Source of the DNA: Sporosarcina ureae
Lineage (GTDB): Bacteria > Bacillota > Bacilli > Bacillales_A > Planococcaceae
Assembly (NCBI RefSeq): GCF_029267015.1
Contig: NZ_JARIEA010000045.1
Coordinates: 1-64,000 of the forward strand
Reading direction: 5' to 3'
Length of the DNA stretch: 64,000 bases
How positions within the stretch are numbered: the first letter of the stretch is position 1; every line of letters begins with the position of its first letter. Shown here one piece after another: positions 19,023-29,069 of this stretch. Position numbers and translations under genes: made by a program. Under the pieces are notes generated by a model that did no database searches, had not been told where the DNA came from, and saw nothing but the letters and a program-made list of their open reading frames with translations.

Positions 19023-20882
19023 ATGTCATTGCTAGAGAAGCTACAAACAAATGTCCTAACAGCAGATGGGGCAATGGGGACGATTTTATATTCTTACGGA
19101 ATTGATTATTGTTATGAAGAACTAAACATAGAAAAGCCTGAAATTATAGAGCAAATTCACCAAGACTACATCGCAGCAGGTGCAGATATCATTCAAACGA
19201 ACACATACAGCGCTAACGCGATTAAACTGGCTCGCTATGGTTTGGAAAGTCATGTGACGGAATTCAATAAAGCAGCCATCCAAATCGCTAAGCGCGCGGC
19301 AGCTCCAGGCGGACAATTCGTTCTCGGCACAATCGGTGGTCTACGTGGCATTCGTAAAAGTGATGCTACATTGGATGAAATAGAAAAAGTCGTATTAGAA
19401 CAAGCAAACGCATTATTAACAGGTGATCCCGACGGCCTTTTGTTGGAGACCTATTATGACTTTGAAGAATTAGCATCTGTTGTTAGCACATTAAAGAAAG
19501 TTACGGACGTGCCATTAATTGCACAAGTTTCTATGCATGACCCCGGTGTACTTCAAAACGGACTTTCATTAAACGATGCTCTTCACCAACTCGAGTCTCT
19601 CGGTGCAGACGTTGTAGGCGTCAACTGTCGCTTAGGGCCTTACCATACGATTCAAGCATTCGATAATGTTACGTTACCGAAAAAAGCATTTTTATCAGCT
19701 TATCCAAACGCCAGCCTATTAGACGTAGAAGATGGACGAATAGTCTATGAATCAGAGGCAGAGTATTTCGGTCGCGCTGCCGTACTACTTCGCGATCAAG
19801 GGGTTCGGTTAATCGGTGGATGTTGCGGTACAACACCTAAACATATTAAAGCAGCCAAAACGCAGTTAGCTAGACTTTCGCCTATTACAGAAAAAGTCGT
19901 ACAGCCATCAAAACCTATCGTTATTCAAGAAGCGAGTCCTGTACAACACCAGCCTCTTCACATAAAAGCTAAAACGGAGCGTACGGTGATTGTTGAGTTG
20001 GATACACCGCGCCATTTAGAGACAGAAGATTATGTCAAAGGTGCGAACGCATTATACGATGCAGGTGTTGACGCGATTACAATGGCGGACAACTCACTTG
20101 CCTCCCCTCGTATTAGCAATATGGCGATGGGCTCAATCATTAAAATGCAACACAATATCCGTCCGCTCGTTCATTTGACCTGTCGCGATCACAATCTTAT
20201 TGGCTTGCAGTCACATTTGATGGGTCTGGATGCACTAGGTATCACAGATGTGTTGGCAGTAACAGGTGACCCGACGAAAGTGGGAGATTTCCCTGGGGCT
20301 ACGAGCGTTTATGACGTGAACAGTATGGAGTTAATACAATTAATCAAAAAGTTGAATGAAGGTATTTCCTTCTCCGGAAAGCCATTGCGCAAAAAAGCCA
20401 ACTTCTCTATTTCAGCGGCATTCAATCCGAACGTACGCGTAGTGGAGCGTGCCGTACAACGGCTAGATAAGAAAATCGAAGCGGGCGCAGACTACTTTAT
20501 CACTCAACCTGTTTATACAAAAGAAAAAATCATAGAAGTCTATGAAGCAACGAAACATTTGGATACACCGATTTTCATTGGGATTATGCCGTTGACGAAT
20601 ATTCGAAACGCAGAGTTCTTGCATCACGAAGTACCCGGCATTAAGCTTTCCGATGAGGTATTGGAAAGAATGCGCCAGTGCAGTGATGATCGAGATCAAT
20701 CGACAGAAGTTGGCCTTGAAATTGCAAAAGAACTTCTCGATACAGCAGCGAAATACTTTAAAGGTATCTATCTAATTACACCATTCCTTCGTTACGATAT
20801 GACGTTAGAGTTGTATGAGTATATTAAGGAATTAGACGAGCAGAAGGAGAGGGAATTACTACATGCAGAGACATCCTATTGA
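19023..20882 (+). CDS. yitJ: Bifunctional homocysteine S-methyltransferase / methylenetetrahydrofolate reductase
   Basis: A 619-residue fusion. Residues 1-290 are a homocysteine methyltransferase domain (TADGAMGTILYSYG; zinc cysteines in [11 protein letters not shown]); residues ~310-605 are a MetF-type reductase that makes 5-methyl-THF (HLTCRDHNLIGLQSHLMGL, DYFITQPVY). The layout equals B. subtilis YitJ. The stop overlaps the metH start by 20 bases, so the methyl donor and the methionine synthase are coupled under one S-box. Confidence 0.95.
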   Translation: MSLLEKLQTNVLTADGAMGTILYSYGIDYCYEELNIEKPEIIEQIHQDYIAAGADIIQTNTYSANAIKLARYGLESHVTEFNKAAIQIAKRAAAPGGQFVLGTIGGLRGIRKSDATLDEIEKVVLEQANALLTGDPDGLLLETYYDFEELASVVSTLKKVTDVPLIAQVSMHDPGVLQNGLSLNDALHQLESLGADVVGVNCRLGPYHTIQAFDNVTLPKKAFLSAYPNASLLDVEDGRIVYESEAEYFGRAAVLLRDQGVRLIGGCCGTTPKHIKAAKTQLARLSPITEKVVQPSKPIVIQEASPVQHQPLHIKAKTERTVIVELDTPRHLETEDYVKGANALYDAGVDAITMADNSLASPRISNMAMGSIIKMQHNIRPLVHLTCRDHNLIGLQSHLMGLDALGITDVLAVTGDPTKVGDFPGATSVYDVNSMELIQLIKKLNEGISFSGKPLRKKANFSISAAFNPNVRVVERAVQRLDKKIEAGADYFITQPVYTKEKIIEVYEATKHLDTPIFIGIMPLTNIRNAEFLHHEVPGIKLSDEVLERMRQCSDDRDQSTEVGLEIAKELLDTAAKYFKGIYLITPFLRYDMTLELYEYIKELDEQKERELLHAETSY

Positions 20883-23800
20883 AGAACAACTAGATAAACG
20901 AATCCTGATCATTGACGGTGCGATGGGGACGATGCTACAAGCGGAAGACTTCTCGACAGAGGACTTCGGCGGAGAAGAATACGATGGATGTAACGAATAC
21001 ATGAGTGTGTTACGCCCCGATGTTTTAGAAAGGATTCACGATGAGTACCTAGAAGCCGGCGCTGATATCATTTGCACGAATACGTTTGGTGGTACGCCAC
21101 TTGTGTTGAATGAATTTTCACTAGGTCACCGCGCAAATGAAATTAATGCAAAATCAGTTGAAATTGCAAAAAAGAGTGCGGCGAAGTTCTCCACTCCGGA
21201 CTGGCCACGTTTTGTCGCAGGTGCAATCGGACCAACGACGAAGACACTTTCCGTTACAGGTGGAATTACGTTTGATGAACTATCTCATGATTTCTACATT
21301 CAAGCAAAGGCACTTGTCGAAGCAGGCAGTGACTTGATTCTGATGGAAACGAGTCAGGATATGCTGAATGTAAAGGCTGGGACGATTGGTATTAAAAAGG
21401 CATTTGAAGAACTCGGACGCGAAATACCCATTATGATTTCAGGTACAATCGAGCCTATGGGTACAACTCTCGCAGGCCAAAGTATCGAATCTTTCTATAT
21501 TTCCATTGAACACGTTCACCCCCTCTCGGTCGGGTTGAACTGCGCAACCGGTCCTGAATTCATGACTGATCACTTGCGTTCATTATCAGAGTTAGCGACA
21601 AGCTATGTTACATGCTATCCAAATGCCGGATTGCCCGACGCAGAAGGACATTACCATGAATCACCTGAGTCCCTATCAAAAAAGCTTGTAGGCTTTGCTG
21701 AAAAAGGTTGGCTAAATATGGTTGGCGGTTGCTGCGGTACGACGCCTGACCACATTCGTGCAATTAGAGAAGCAGTAAAAGACTTAAAGCCTCGTCAAAT
21801 AGCAGAACCTCATGGCCACGCAGTTTCAGGTATTGAACCATTACTATATGACGATACTATGCGTCCTCTATTGATTGGTGAACGTACAAACGTGATCGGT
21901 TCACGTAAATTTAAGCAACTTATCGTAGAAGAGAAATTTGAAGAGGCTTCTGAAATCGCACGCGCACAAGTAAAACGTGGAGCGCACGTATTAGATATTT
22001 GTCTTGCCAATCCCGACCGTGATGAGTTGCATGATATGACTCGCTTCATGCAAGAAGTAGTGAAGAAAGTTAAAGTCCCTCTAGTCATTGACTCGACAGA
22101 TGAAAACGTCATTGCAGAAGCGCTAAAATTCTCTCAAGGTAAAGCGATCATCAACTCCATTAACCTAGAAGATGGTGAAGAACGCTTTGACGCAGTACTT
22201 CCTTTAGTTAAAAAGTATGGAGCAGCTGTTGTAGTTGGAACGATTGATGAAATCGGAATGGCTGTAACGAGAGAGCGCAAACTTGAAGTTGCGTTACGTT
22301 CATATGATTTACTCGTCAATAAATGGCAGATCCCGCCTGAAGATATTATTTTCGATCCTCTCGTCTTCCCCGTCGGCACAGGCGATGAGCAATATATTGG
22401 CTCTGCTGTTGAAACGATTGAAGGAATTCGATTAATCAAAGAAAAACTTCCACGTACTCTAACCACTTTAGGTGTCAGTAACGTATCATTCGGACTACCG
22501 TCTGTTGGTCGTGAAGTTCTAAATGCCGTTTACTTGTATCACTGTACACAAGCAGGTCTTGATTATGCGATTATAAACACAGAAAAACTTGAACGTTATG
22601 CTTCGATTCCAAAAGCCGAAGTAAAGCTGGCAGATGATCTACTGTTTTCCACAACGGATGACACACTGGCAGCATTCGCAGACTTTTATCGTGGTAAGAA
22701 AAAAGAGAAAACAGAAGATGATCTACCGAAAACTGTGGCTGAACGTCTTGCATACTATATAGTTGAAGGAACAAAAGAAGGTTTAATTCCTGACTTGGAT
22801 TCCGCTTTAAAAACATATGATGAACCACTTGATATCATCAATGGTCCGCTTATGACAGGGATGGCTGAAGTTGGCCGTCTATTCAATGATAATCAGCTGA
22901 TCGTAGCAGAAGTTCTACAAAGTGCTGGAGTCATGAAAGCTTCGGTTTCCTATCTTGAGCAGTTCATGGAGAAAAAAGAAGACGATTCGGGGAAAGGTAA
23001 AATTATATTAGCTACAGTTAAAGGCGACGTACATGATATCGGGAAAAACTTAGTAGAAATCATATTAAGTAATAATGGATTTAAAGTAATCGATATCGGC
23101 ATCAAAGTAACCCCTGCCGCATTGATTGAAGTAATCCGTAAAGAAAAGCCAGACATTGTAGGTCTGTCAGGATTACTCGTTAAGTCTGCACAGCAAATGG
23201 TCTTGACTGCCCAAGACTTCAAGGCCGCGGGTATTGATACGCCTATTATGGTTGGCGGAGCAGCGTTGACAAGACGCTTCACCGAAACTAAAATCGCTTC
23301 TGAATACGATGGTCCAGTGATTTTCGCTAAAGATGCGATGCAAGGACTTGATTTGGCAAACCGTCTACAAAGTGAAGGCAAAGAAGAGCTACTTGAAGAA
23401 TTAGTGCAAAGTATCGAAAAACGTGAAGCCAATGATGCCATAAAAGCAAGTCGCGGAGCTGTAGCAGTTGCGGTTAAGCCGCGTCCAGTGAAAACGGTGC
23501 GCACCGACGTTCCGGTATTCGTACCGACAGATTTGCGCAGACGTGTCGTGAAAGATTATTCTGTTGCCCACTTACATCCTTATGTAAATATGCGCACACT
23601 GATCGGTCACCACTTAGGCCTGCGTGGAAACGTCGATAAAATGCTTGAACGAAAAGATGAACGCGCAGTTCAACTTCACGACATGGTCACCGAGTTCTTA
23701 AAGTCCGATAAAATGAAAGCTTCCGGTGTTTATCAATTCTTCCCTGCTCAAGCAGATGGCGATGACGTGATCATTTACGATCCGGAAGATTCAAAAACCG

Positions 23801-24297
23801 AAATCGAACGCTTCACGTTCCCACGTCAAGAAAAGGAACCATTCCTATGCTTGGCCGACTACTTGAAAACAGTAGAAAGCGGTGAAATGGATTACGTCGC
23901 ATTCATGCAAGTAACTGCCGGCAAAGGCGTTCGTGATTATGCAAACAAATTGAAAGCGGAAGGAAAGTTCTTAGAAAGCCACGCATTCCAGTCAACTGCT
24001 CTGGAACTCGCGGAAGGATTCGCTGAACGGATTCACCAAGAAATCCGTGACCAGTGGGGATTCCCTGACCCAACTGACTTCACTATGCTCGAACGTTTCG
24101 CAGCCAAATACCAAGGCCAGAGATTCTCATTCGGCTATCCAGCTTGTCCAAACCTAGAAGACCAAGCCAAACTCTTCCGCCTCATCAGACCTGAAGAGCA
24201 TGGAGTTATTCTTACCGAAGAATTCATGATGGAACCCGAAGCATCCGTATCCGCAATGGTCTTCGCACACCCCGACGCGAGATACTTTAATGCATAA
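20863..24297 (+). CDS. metH: Cobalamin-dependent methionine synthase
   Basis: A complete 1144-residue MetH. Domains in order: homocysteine/zinc domain ([11 protein letters not shown] near residue 295), pterin-binding domain ([15 protein letters not shown] near 340), B12 cap and Rossmann domains with the cobalt-ligating His in [11 protein letters not shown] (His724) and [11 protein letters not shown], and a C-terminal SAM-binding reactivation domain ([15 protein letters not shown]). GGAGAGGG sits 9 bases upstream of the ATG inside yitJ. The enzyme implies that the cell obtains cobalamin. Confidence 0.96.
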   Translation: MQRHPIEEQLDKRILIIDGAMGTMLQAEDFSTEDFGGEEYDGCNEYMSVLRPDVLERIHDEYLEAGADIICTNTFGGTPLVLNEFSLGHRANEINAKSVEIAKKSAAKFSTPDWPRFVAGAIGPTTKTLSVTGGITFDELSHDFYIQAKALVEAGSDLILMETSQDMLNVKAGTIGIKKAFEELGREIPIMISGTIEPMGTTLAGQSIESFYISIEHVHPLSVGLNCATGPEFMTDHLRSLSELATSYVTCYPNAGLPDAEGHYHESPESLSKKLVGFAEKGWLNMVGGCCGTTPDHIRAIREAVKDLKPRQIAEPHGHAVSGIEPLLYDDTMRPLLIGERTNVIGSRKFKQLIVEEKFEEASEIARAQVKRGAHVLDICLANPDRDELHDMTRFMQEVVKKVKVPLVIDSTDENVIAEALKFSQGKAIINSINLEDGEERFDAVLPLVKKYGAAVVVGTIDEIGMAVTRERKLEVALRSYDLLVNKWQIPPEDIIFDPLVFPVGTGDEQYIGSAVETIEGIRLIKEKLPRTLTTLGVSNVSFGLPSVGREVLNAVYLYHCTQAGLDYAIINTEKLERYASIPKAEVKLADDLLFSTTDDTLAAFADFYRGKKKEKTEDDLPKTVAERLAYYIVEGTKEGLIPDLDSALKTYDEPLDIINGPLMTGMAEVGRLFNDNQLIVAEVLQSAGVMKASVSYLEQFMEKKEDDSGKGKIILATVKGDVHDIGKNLVEIILSNNGFKVIDIGIKVTPAALIEVIRKEKPDIVGLSGLLVKSAQQMVLTAQDFKAAGIDTPIMVGGAALTRRFTETKIASEYDGPVIFAKDAMQGLDLANRLQSEGKEELLEELVQSIEKREANDAIKASRGAVAVAVKPRPVKTVRTDVPVFVPTDLRRRVVKDYSVAHLHPYVNMRTLIGHHLGLRGNVDKMLERKDERAVQLHDMVTEFLKSDKMKASGVYQFFPAQADGDDVIIYDPEDSKTEIERFTFPRQEKEPFLCLADYLKTVESGEMDYVAFMQVTAGKGVRDYANKLKAEGKFLESHAFQSTALELAEGFAERIHQEIRDQWGFPDPTDFTMLERFAAKYQGQRFSFGYPACPNLEDQAKLFRLIRPEEHGVILTEEFMMEPEASVSAMVFAHPDARYFNA

Positions 24298-24465
24298 CAT
24301 TAAATGCTAAAAGCGCCGTACAGACTCGACAGGCGTTGGAGGAACTACCACAAAGGCGCTCTTTGCCTTTTTGGTAGTTTCGAAACGTCCCGAGAGTCTG
24401 GCGCTTGAAGCTGGATAACATTAAATGCTGAAAGCGCCCGATAGACTCGACAGGCATTGGAACAA
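24294..24465. repeat. 120-bp spaced direct repeat with long imperfect hairpin
   Basis: The segment ATAACATTAAATGCT-AAAGCGCC...AGACTCGACAGGC-TTGGA occurs twice, at 24294 and 24414. The first copy includes the metH stop codon and continues into a long imperfect palindrome: AAGCGCC...AGACTC...ACTACCA pairs with TGGTAGT...GAGTCT...GGCGCTT (about 24310-24405). The second copy is cut off after about 50 bases. Confidence 0.8.
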
Positions 24466-24468
24466 CTA

Positions 24469-24512
24469 AAACAATCCGCTATCTCTGAATTACTAGAGAT
24501 AGCGGATTGTTT
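24469..24512. terminator. Bidirectional terminator between metH and cotD-like gene
   Basis: A perfect 18-bp inverted repeat (AAACAATCCGCTATCTCT / AGAGATAGCGGATTGTTT) with an 8-base loop and A/T-rich flanks, between convergent genes. Confidence 0.9.
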
Positions 24513-24526
24513 AAATTATAAAACGA

Positions 24527-24901
24527 TTAGCGGCATCTTCTACGGCGATGGCAACCTTCGCCACCCCACATACCTCCAGATCCTGGTCCAAATCCTGGTC
24601 CCATTCCCGGTCCTCTTCCTGGCATAATAGTAGAGCCCATAACGTTTTCAGTAGTTTCTGTATAGTAGTGCTGTGGCACACCGACCACGTGGTGTCGATT
24701 CACATTCACGATCGGATGAATAAATGGCATTTCCTGTTTAGTGAAGCAATCATTAAAGCGATACTGCGGTGGGCAAACTACGGGTTGGAAACCTTGCTGT
24801 CCACCTTGCATACCATGCATACCATGCCCTGGCTGATACTGTTGGTGCCCCCATCCTTGCTGGTGATGTCCACCTGACATTCCACAATGTCCTTGATTCA
24901 T
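24527..24901 (-). CDS. CotD-like spore coat protein
   Basis: 124 residues rich in Gly, His, Gln, Met and Arg. The centre has the CotD-family pattern FTKQEMPFIHPIVNVNRHH followed by HYYTETTENV; the N-terminal part is His/Gln/Gly repeats and the C-terminus is GPGMGPGFGPG then an Arg/Cys tail, suited to cross-linking in a coat layer. AAGGAGGTGG precedes the ATG. The match to inner coat protein CotD is by motif recall, so the family call is good but the exact coat layer is inferred. Confidence 0.75.
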   Translation of the reverse strand: MNQGHCGMSGGHHQQGWGHQQYQPGHGMHGMQGGQQGFQPVVCPPQYRFNDCFTKQEMPFIHPIVNVNRHHVVGVPQHYYTETTENVMGSTIMPGRGPGMGPGFGPGSGGMWGGEGCHRRRRCR

Positions 24902-24970
24902 TTCTCCACCTCCTTATACCCTATTACATGCGAGTTAATAAGTTTGTTACGGGCTACCGCCATAGAATAG

Positions 24971-25020
24971 TAAAAAATAAAAAGCAATATCCTTGATTAC
25001 TAGGAATAAAGGACACTGCT
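24971..25020 (-). terminator. Orphan terminator-like hairpin upstream of cotD-like gene
   Basis: On the minus strand AGCAGTGTCCTT pairs with AAGGATATTGCT (12 bp with two G-U pairs), followed by TTTTTATTTTTT. No gene ends here on this strand. Confidence 0.6.
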
Positions 25021-25061
25021 ACATTATTAACAGATTGTTTATCCTTCACAGTTTGTAGTCG

Positions 25062-25090
25062 TAAAAAATTGGAGTCACGACGCAACTCCA
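25062..25090 (-). terminator. Second orphan hairpin with T run
   Basis: Minus strand TGGAGT, 9-base loop, ACTCCA, then AATTTTTT. With the previous hairpin it fills most of the 309-base gap between the CotD-like gene and the DCC gene; no ORF is visible there. Confidence 0.45.
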
Positions 25091-25210
25091 GCTCAGCCAG
25101 ATAGAGTAATGATCTAATAAAACAACCTACTCTGTTTAAAGCGCATGAGTGAAATTTACGTTATGTGGGTATAGTACGATATCATCTATTTTTTGAAGGA
25201 GAGAACTTAT

Positions 25211-25612
25211 ATGAAACGAAATAGAATTATACTATTTGACGGTGAATGTAACTTCTGTGACGCGAGCGTGCAATTTATTATTAAACGTGACCCATACAAA
25301 CATTTTTCATTCGCTTCTTTACAAGACGATGTAGGTAGAAAACTTCGTAAAGACTACCAAATTCCTGATAATGTAGATAGCTTAGTATTGATTGAAAATG
25401 GTAAAGCTTATACGAAATCAGGTGCAGCTTTACGTATCGCGAAAAAATTGGATGGTCTTTGGCACTTAGCATTTCTATTCATCGTCATTCCACCAGCAAT
25501 CCGCGATATCGCCTATGACTATATTGCAACAAACCGATATAAATGGTTCGGCAAAAAGGAATTGTCCTGCATGTTGCCTTCACCTGAAGAACGTCAACGT
25601 TTTATCTCGTAA
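25211..25612 (+). CDS. DCC family thiol-disulfide oxidoreductase (YuxK-like)
   Basis: A 133-residue member of the DCC (DUF393) family, named for its DxxCxxC motif, seen here as DGECNFCDASVQF near residue 10. The fold is thioredoxin-like, so a redox function is inferred; substrates are unknown. The ORF track starts at a TTG; AAGGAGAG followed by ATGAAACGA sets the start at 25211. It stands alone, bounded by two terminators downstream. Confidence 0.88.
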   Translation: MKRNRIILFDGECNFCDASVQFIIKRDPYKHFSFASLQDDVGRKLRKDYQIPDNVDSLVLIENGKAYTKSGAALRIAKKLDGLWHLAFLFIVIPPAIRDIAYDYIATNRYKWFGKKELSCMLPSPEERQRFIS

Positions 25613-25645
25613 AGGTTTTAACTATCTATCCAAATACGATAAAAA

Positions 25646-25718
25646 GGACTGAAAACAAGCTCCGATATTCACGGAGTTGCTTTCAGTCCCAGCCTTCCTA
25701 TTTTACGGAAGGCTTTTT
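25646..25718 (+). terminator. Two consecutive terminators after the DCC gene
   Basis: GGACTGAAA..CTCCG / CGGAG..TTTCAGTCC (25646-25688), then AGCCTTCC / GGAAGGCT with six T (25691-25718). The first can work on both strands and would also end the DUF779 transcript. Confidence 0.85.
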
Positions 25719-26075
25719 TCATGAAGTTAGCTTCTTATATTCTTCGTCGGAAAAAGCCCGTGATCTAGTCAGGAAACGTTTCCCTTCCACTCCTTCGAGC
25801 GAAAACATTCCACCACGTCCATCGACTACGTCAATAATTAGCTGTGTATGCTTCCAATACTCAAATTGACTTTTCATCATATAGAATGGCATGCCGCCGA
25901 TGTGCCCTAGCAATACGTCTTGGTCACCGACAATTAAGTCTCCATCTTCGTAACACATCGGGGAAGATCCATCACAGCAACCGCCGGACTGATGAAACAT
26001 CAGAGGACCGTGCTTATCTTTTAACAACTCTATAAGAGCCAACGCTTCTTCTGTTGCGACTACTCGATCTGGCAT
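25719..26075 (-). CDS. DUF779 protein, partner of aldehyde dehydrogenase
   Basis: This 118-residue protein matches the DUF779 family, which is nearly always encoded next to acetaldehyde-type dehydrogenases. Conserved features visible are MFHQSGGCCDGSSPMC near residue 27 and a C-terminal EGVEGKRFLTRSR. GGAGG seven bases before ATGCCAGAT fixes the start at 26075. The vicinal Cys-Cys suggests metal or redox chemistry, but the role is unknown. Confidence 0.88.
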   Translation of the reverse strand: MPDRVVATEEALALIELLKDKHGPLMFHQSGGCCDGSSPMCYEDGDLIVGDQDVLLGHIGGMPFYMMKSQFEYWKHTQLIIDVVDGRGGMFSLEGVEGKRFLTRSRAFSDEEYKKLTS

Positions 26076-26117
26076 AGGAATTCCTCCATTCACTGCGGAT
26101 CCTCCAGACAGATTCGA

Positions 26118-27659
26118 TCAAAAGAATCCTTGTTTGCTTTCATCGTAGCTAACTAGCATATTCTTTGTCTGCTGATAATGAGCTAGCATCTGTAAGTGGT
26201 TTTCACGGCCGATACCCGAAGCTTTGTAGCCACCGAAAGCAGAGTGTGCTGGATATGCATGATAGCAGTTCGTCCATACGCGTCCTGCTTGAATCCCGCG
26301 ACCAAAGCGGTACGCTGTATTCATATCGCGCGTCCACACACCTGAACCTAGTCCATACAATGTATCATTCGCAATTTCTAGCGCTTCTTCTTTATCTTTA
26401 AACGTTGTTACTGCAACTACAGGACCGAAGATTTCTTCTTGGAAGATCCTCATCTTATTATGTCCTTTAAATACAGTCGGCTTCACATAATAACCTTCTG
26501 CAAGATCACCTTCGAGTTTATTTTGCTCTCCACCCGTCAGACATTCTGCACCTTCTTGTTTTCCGATATCTAGGTAAGAAAGAATCTTCTCTAGTTGTTC
26601 AGTCGATGCCTGGGCACCCATCATGACCGTTGGATCCAATGGATTTCCTGTCTTGATCGCTTTAACACGCTCAAGTGCACGTTCCATGAACTTATCGTAA
26701 ATGGACTCCTGAATTAACGCACGAGACGGACATGTACAGACCTCTCCTTGGTTTAATGCGAACATTACGAAACCTTCAACTGCTTTATCAAGGAATGCAT
26801 CATCTTCCGCCATTACATCTTCAAAGAAAATGTTCGGGGATTTTCCGCCCAATTCCAATGTAACCGGAATCAAGTTTTGAGAAGCATACTGCATGATCAG
26901 ACGGCCTGTTGTCGTCTCGCCTGTGAAGGCAATCTTATTGATCCGCGGATTGGATGCTAATGGTTTTCCTGCTTCTAGTCCGAAACCGTTGACTACGTTC
27001 AGAACACCTGCCGGCAGTAAGTCTTCGATTAATTCAACTAATACCAAAATAGACGCAGGTGTTTGCTCAGCAGGCTTTAGCACGACACAATTTCCTGCCG
27101 CTAATGCCGGAGCAAGCTTCCATACTGCCATTAGAATAGGGAAGTTCCAAGGAATGATCTGACCTACGACTCCTAGTGGCTCATGGAAGTGATAAGCTAC
27201 TGTGTCGTTATCGATTTGACTGACTCCGCCTTCTTGCGCGCGAATTGCAGAAGCAAAGTATCTGAAATGGTCAACTGCTAGCGGAAGATCAGCATTCAAT
27301 GTTTCACGAACAGCTTTTCCGTTATCCCATGTTTCAGCTACAGCAAGCATTTCTAAGTTCTCTTCAATACGATCTGCAATTTTCAGCAAAATATTTGAAC
27401 GTTCAGTGACTGATGTTTTTCCCCACGCATCTTTTGCTGCATGAGCTGCATCCAAAGCTAGTTCAATATCTTCTTCAGTAGATCGCGCTACCTGAGTGAA
27501 CACCTTACCTGTAACTGGTGTTGAATTATCGAAATACTGACCTTTTACTGGTGCCGTCCACTTGCCGCCGATGAAATTATCATAGCGTTCTTTGAACTGA
27601 ACCTTTGAACCTTTTGTATTTGGATTTGCGTAAACTAGATTTTCTGAAGCTTGTACCAT
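26118..27659 (-). CDS. NAD(P)-dependent aldehyde dehydrogenase (acetaldehyde type)
   Basis: A 513-residue class I/II aldehyde dehydrogenase. The catalytic Glu region is [13 protein letters not shown] and the catalytic Cys308 lies in [32 protein letters not shown] forms the cofactor-binding part. The CTC form and the DUF779 neighbour are typical of the AldB/ExaC-like acetaldehyde dehydrogenases. Two cre-like sites upstream point to catabolite control. Physiological substrate is inferred from context. Confidence 0.92.
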   Translation of the reverse strand: MVQASENLVYANPNTKGSKVQFKERYDNFIGGKWTAPVKGQYFDNSTPVTGKVFTQVARSTEEDIELALDAAHAAKDAWGKTSVTERSNILLKIADRIEENLEMLAVAETWDNGKAVRETLNADLPLAVDHFRYFASAIRAQEGGVSQIDNDTVAYHFHEPLGVVGQIIPWNFPILMAVWKLAPALAAGNCVVLKPAEQTPASILVLVELIEDLLPAGVLNVVNGFGLEAGKPLASNPRINKIAFTGETTTGRLIMQYASQNLIPVTLELGGKSPNIFFEDVMAEDDAFLDKAVEGFVMFALNQGEVCTCPSRALIQESIYDKFMERALERVKAIKTGNPLDPTVMMGAQASTEQLEKILSYLDIGKQEGAECLTGGEQNKLEGDLAEGYYVKPTVFKGHNKMRIFQEEIFGPVVAVTTFKDKEEALEIANDTLYGLGSGVWTRDMNTAYRFGRGIQAGRVWTNCYHAYPAHSAFGGYKASGIGRENHLQMLAHYQQTKNMLVSYDESKQGFF

Positions 27660-27760
27660 ACTGCGTCACACTCCCTATTCTCATTAATTTGCTTGTATCT
27701 CAGCGCAACTGTTATGCACGCAAAGCTATTATACGAAACATAGTTTCACTTTATTCCTGA

Positions 27761-27775
27761 TGTGTACGCTTTCAT
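27761..27775 (-). promoter_or_regulatory. cre-like site upstream of aldehyde dehydrogenase
   Basis: Minus strand ATGAAAGCGTACACA fits WTGNAANCGNWNNCW at every position, the CcpA-binding consensus. It is about 100 bases upstream of the start codon. Confidence 0.7.
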
Positions 27776-27792
27776 AAGCTATCTTTTATTCT

Positions 27793-27827
27793 AAACTATT
27801 TGGAAAGCGCTTTCAATCAAATAGTTT
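27793..27827. promoter_or_regulatory. Palindromic cre-like site inside a 10-bp inverted repeat
   Basis: TGAAAGCGCTTTCC (minus strand) matches 13 of 14 positions of the CcpA site. It is flanked by perfect arms AAACTATTTG and CAAATAGTTT. It lies between the divergent aldehyde dehydrogenase and germinant receptor genes. Confidence 0.7.
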
Positions 27828-27950
27828 TATAGATTACACAAATTCTTGAGTGTTATAGAACCGCTCTATTTTAATCCGCTTAGAAAGATTATAAAACTGT
27901 ACATTTTAGGCAATGCTAAAGAAAACTACTTTAGCTAAGAAGGGATTCCT

Positions 27951-29045
27951 ATGAATCAAAAAGGCTCTATCGCTGTTTTGCATGTAGTGTTTTTATCTAT
28001 GACGGTTATTGGACTGAAAAACCATGTGACCATTATTCCTTCATTGCTGGAGGATGCACGTAGAGACGGATGGATATCAGTCATAATTGCGTTTCTTGCT
28101 ATCTTTCCATTTGTCTTTCTTTTTATCTATATCCATAAAAAGTCCGAACGGAAACATTTGATGAAGTGGCTAACTGATAATGTTGGCAAGGTGCCATCAG
28201 CTGTCATCCGATATATGGTTGCAATTTTTCTGCTGATTTTGTCTACTTTTACAATGGTCGAGATGTTGGAGTGGATTACCGCCACCTTTTTACCGAAAAC
28301 TCCCCTATTTTTATTATTGCTAACATTTAGCGTCTTATGCGTTCTACTTGCGATGGCCAATTTACAATCAATAGTCACCGTCAATGCAATCGTGTTGTTT
28401 GGTGTAGTCATTTTTGGATTTTTCGTAGCGTTTACTAACTTGCAAGTGAAAGATTACAACATGTTAAAGCCTTTTTTAGAACACGGCGTACAACCTGTCC
28501 TCAAGTCCGCTATCTATCCTGCGTCGGGATTTATAGAGCTGTCATTGCTTCTCTTCATTCAGCATCGCGTGAAAAATCCGTTTCGCTGGTACCATTTCAC
28601 GGTCATGATGCTCATCTTGCTCGGGCTGACGATAGGTCCACTCGTCGGAGCTATTACGGAGTTCGGACCAGAAGAAGCTACGAAGCAACTGTATCCTGCT
28701 TATGAGGAATGGGGACTTGTCTCGATTGGTCGCTTTTTTGAACACTTAGACTTCCTTTCCATTTATCAGTGGCTAACCGGCGCCTTTATTCGCATTGGTT
28801 TGCTACTCTTCATTGCAATTGACCTGTTAGGGATGACCAATGATAAGAAAAGGATTTCACAGATCATCTTGCCGGCCCTCTTCTTCATGAGCGTATCCTT
28901 ACTTTTAGTGAGTGACCATGTATTTCTTAAAATCAAAGGTGATTATGTTTTAACCGGCACATTTGTATTCTTGTTTCTTCTAACACTCTTTCTCGTCTTC
29001 GCTGCACAACGGTCGGGAAGGAAGTCAAGAAAACAGCCGAACTAA
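27951..29045 (+). CDS. Spore germinant receptor subunit B (GerAB/GerKB-type permease)
   Basis: A 364-residue integral membrane protein with about ten hydrophobic segments and a short basic C-terminal tail, typical of the GerAB/YndE family in the APC transporter superfamily. GerAB-type subunits bind the germinant in the inner spore membrane. AAGGGAT precedes the ATG. It is the first gene of a B-A-C operon; which germinant is sensed cannot be predicted. Confidence 0.92.
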   Translation: MNQKGSIAVLHVVFLSMTVIGLKNHVTIIPSLLEDARRDGWISVIIAFLAIFPFVFLFIYIHKKSERKHLMKWLTDNVGKVPSAVIRYMVAIFLLILSTFTMVEMLEWITATFLPKTPLFLLLLTFSVLCVLLAMANLQSIVTVNAIVLFGVVIFGFFVAFTNLQVKDYNMLKPFLEHGVQPVLKSAIYPASGFIELSLLLFIQHRVKNPFRWYHFTVMMLILLGLTIGPLVGAITEFGPEEATKQLYPAYEEWGLVSIGRFFEHLDFLSIYQWLTGAFIRIGLLLFIAIDLLGMTNDKKRISQIILPALFFMSVSLLLVSDHVFLKIKGDYVLTGTFVFLFLLTLFLVFAAQRSGRKSRKQPN

Positions 29046-29069
29046 TCTATTAGGAAATGGTGATATAGT

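Noticed and set aside
24902-24960. Sigma-K promoter for the CotD-like gene
   Set aside because: CATGTAATA resembles the -10 element with one mismatch, but the -35 is only two bases in the consensus and the -10 is too close to the ribosome-binding site for a confident call.
27661-27790. Sigma-54 promoter for the aldehyde dehydrogenase
   Set aside because: No TGGCAC-N5-TTGC match and no enhancer-binding activator nearby.
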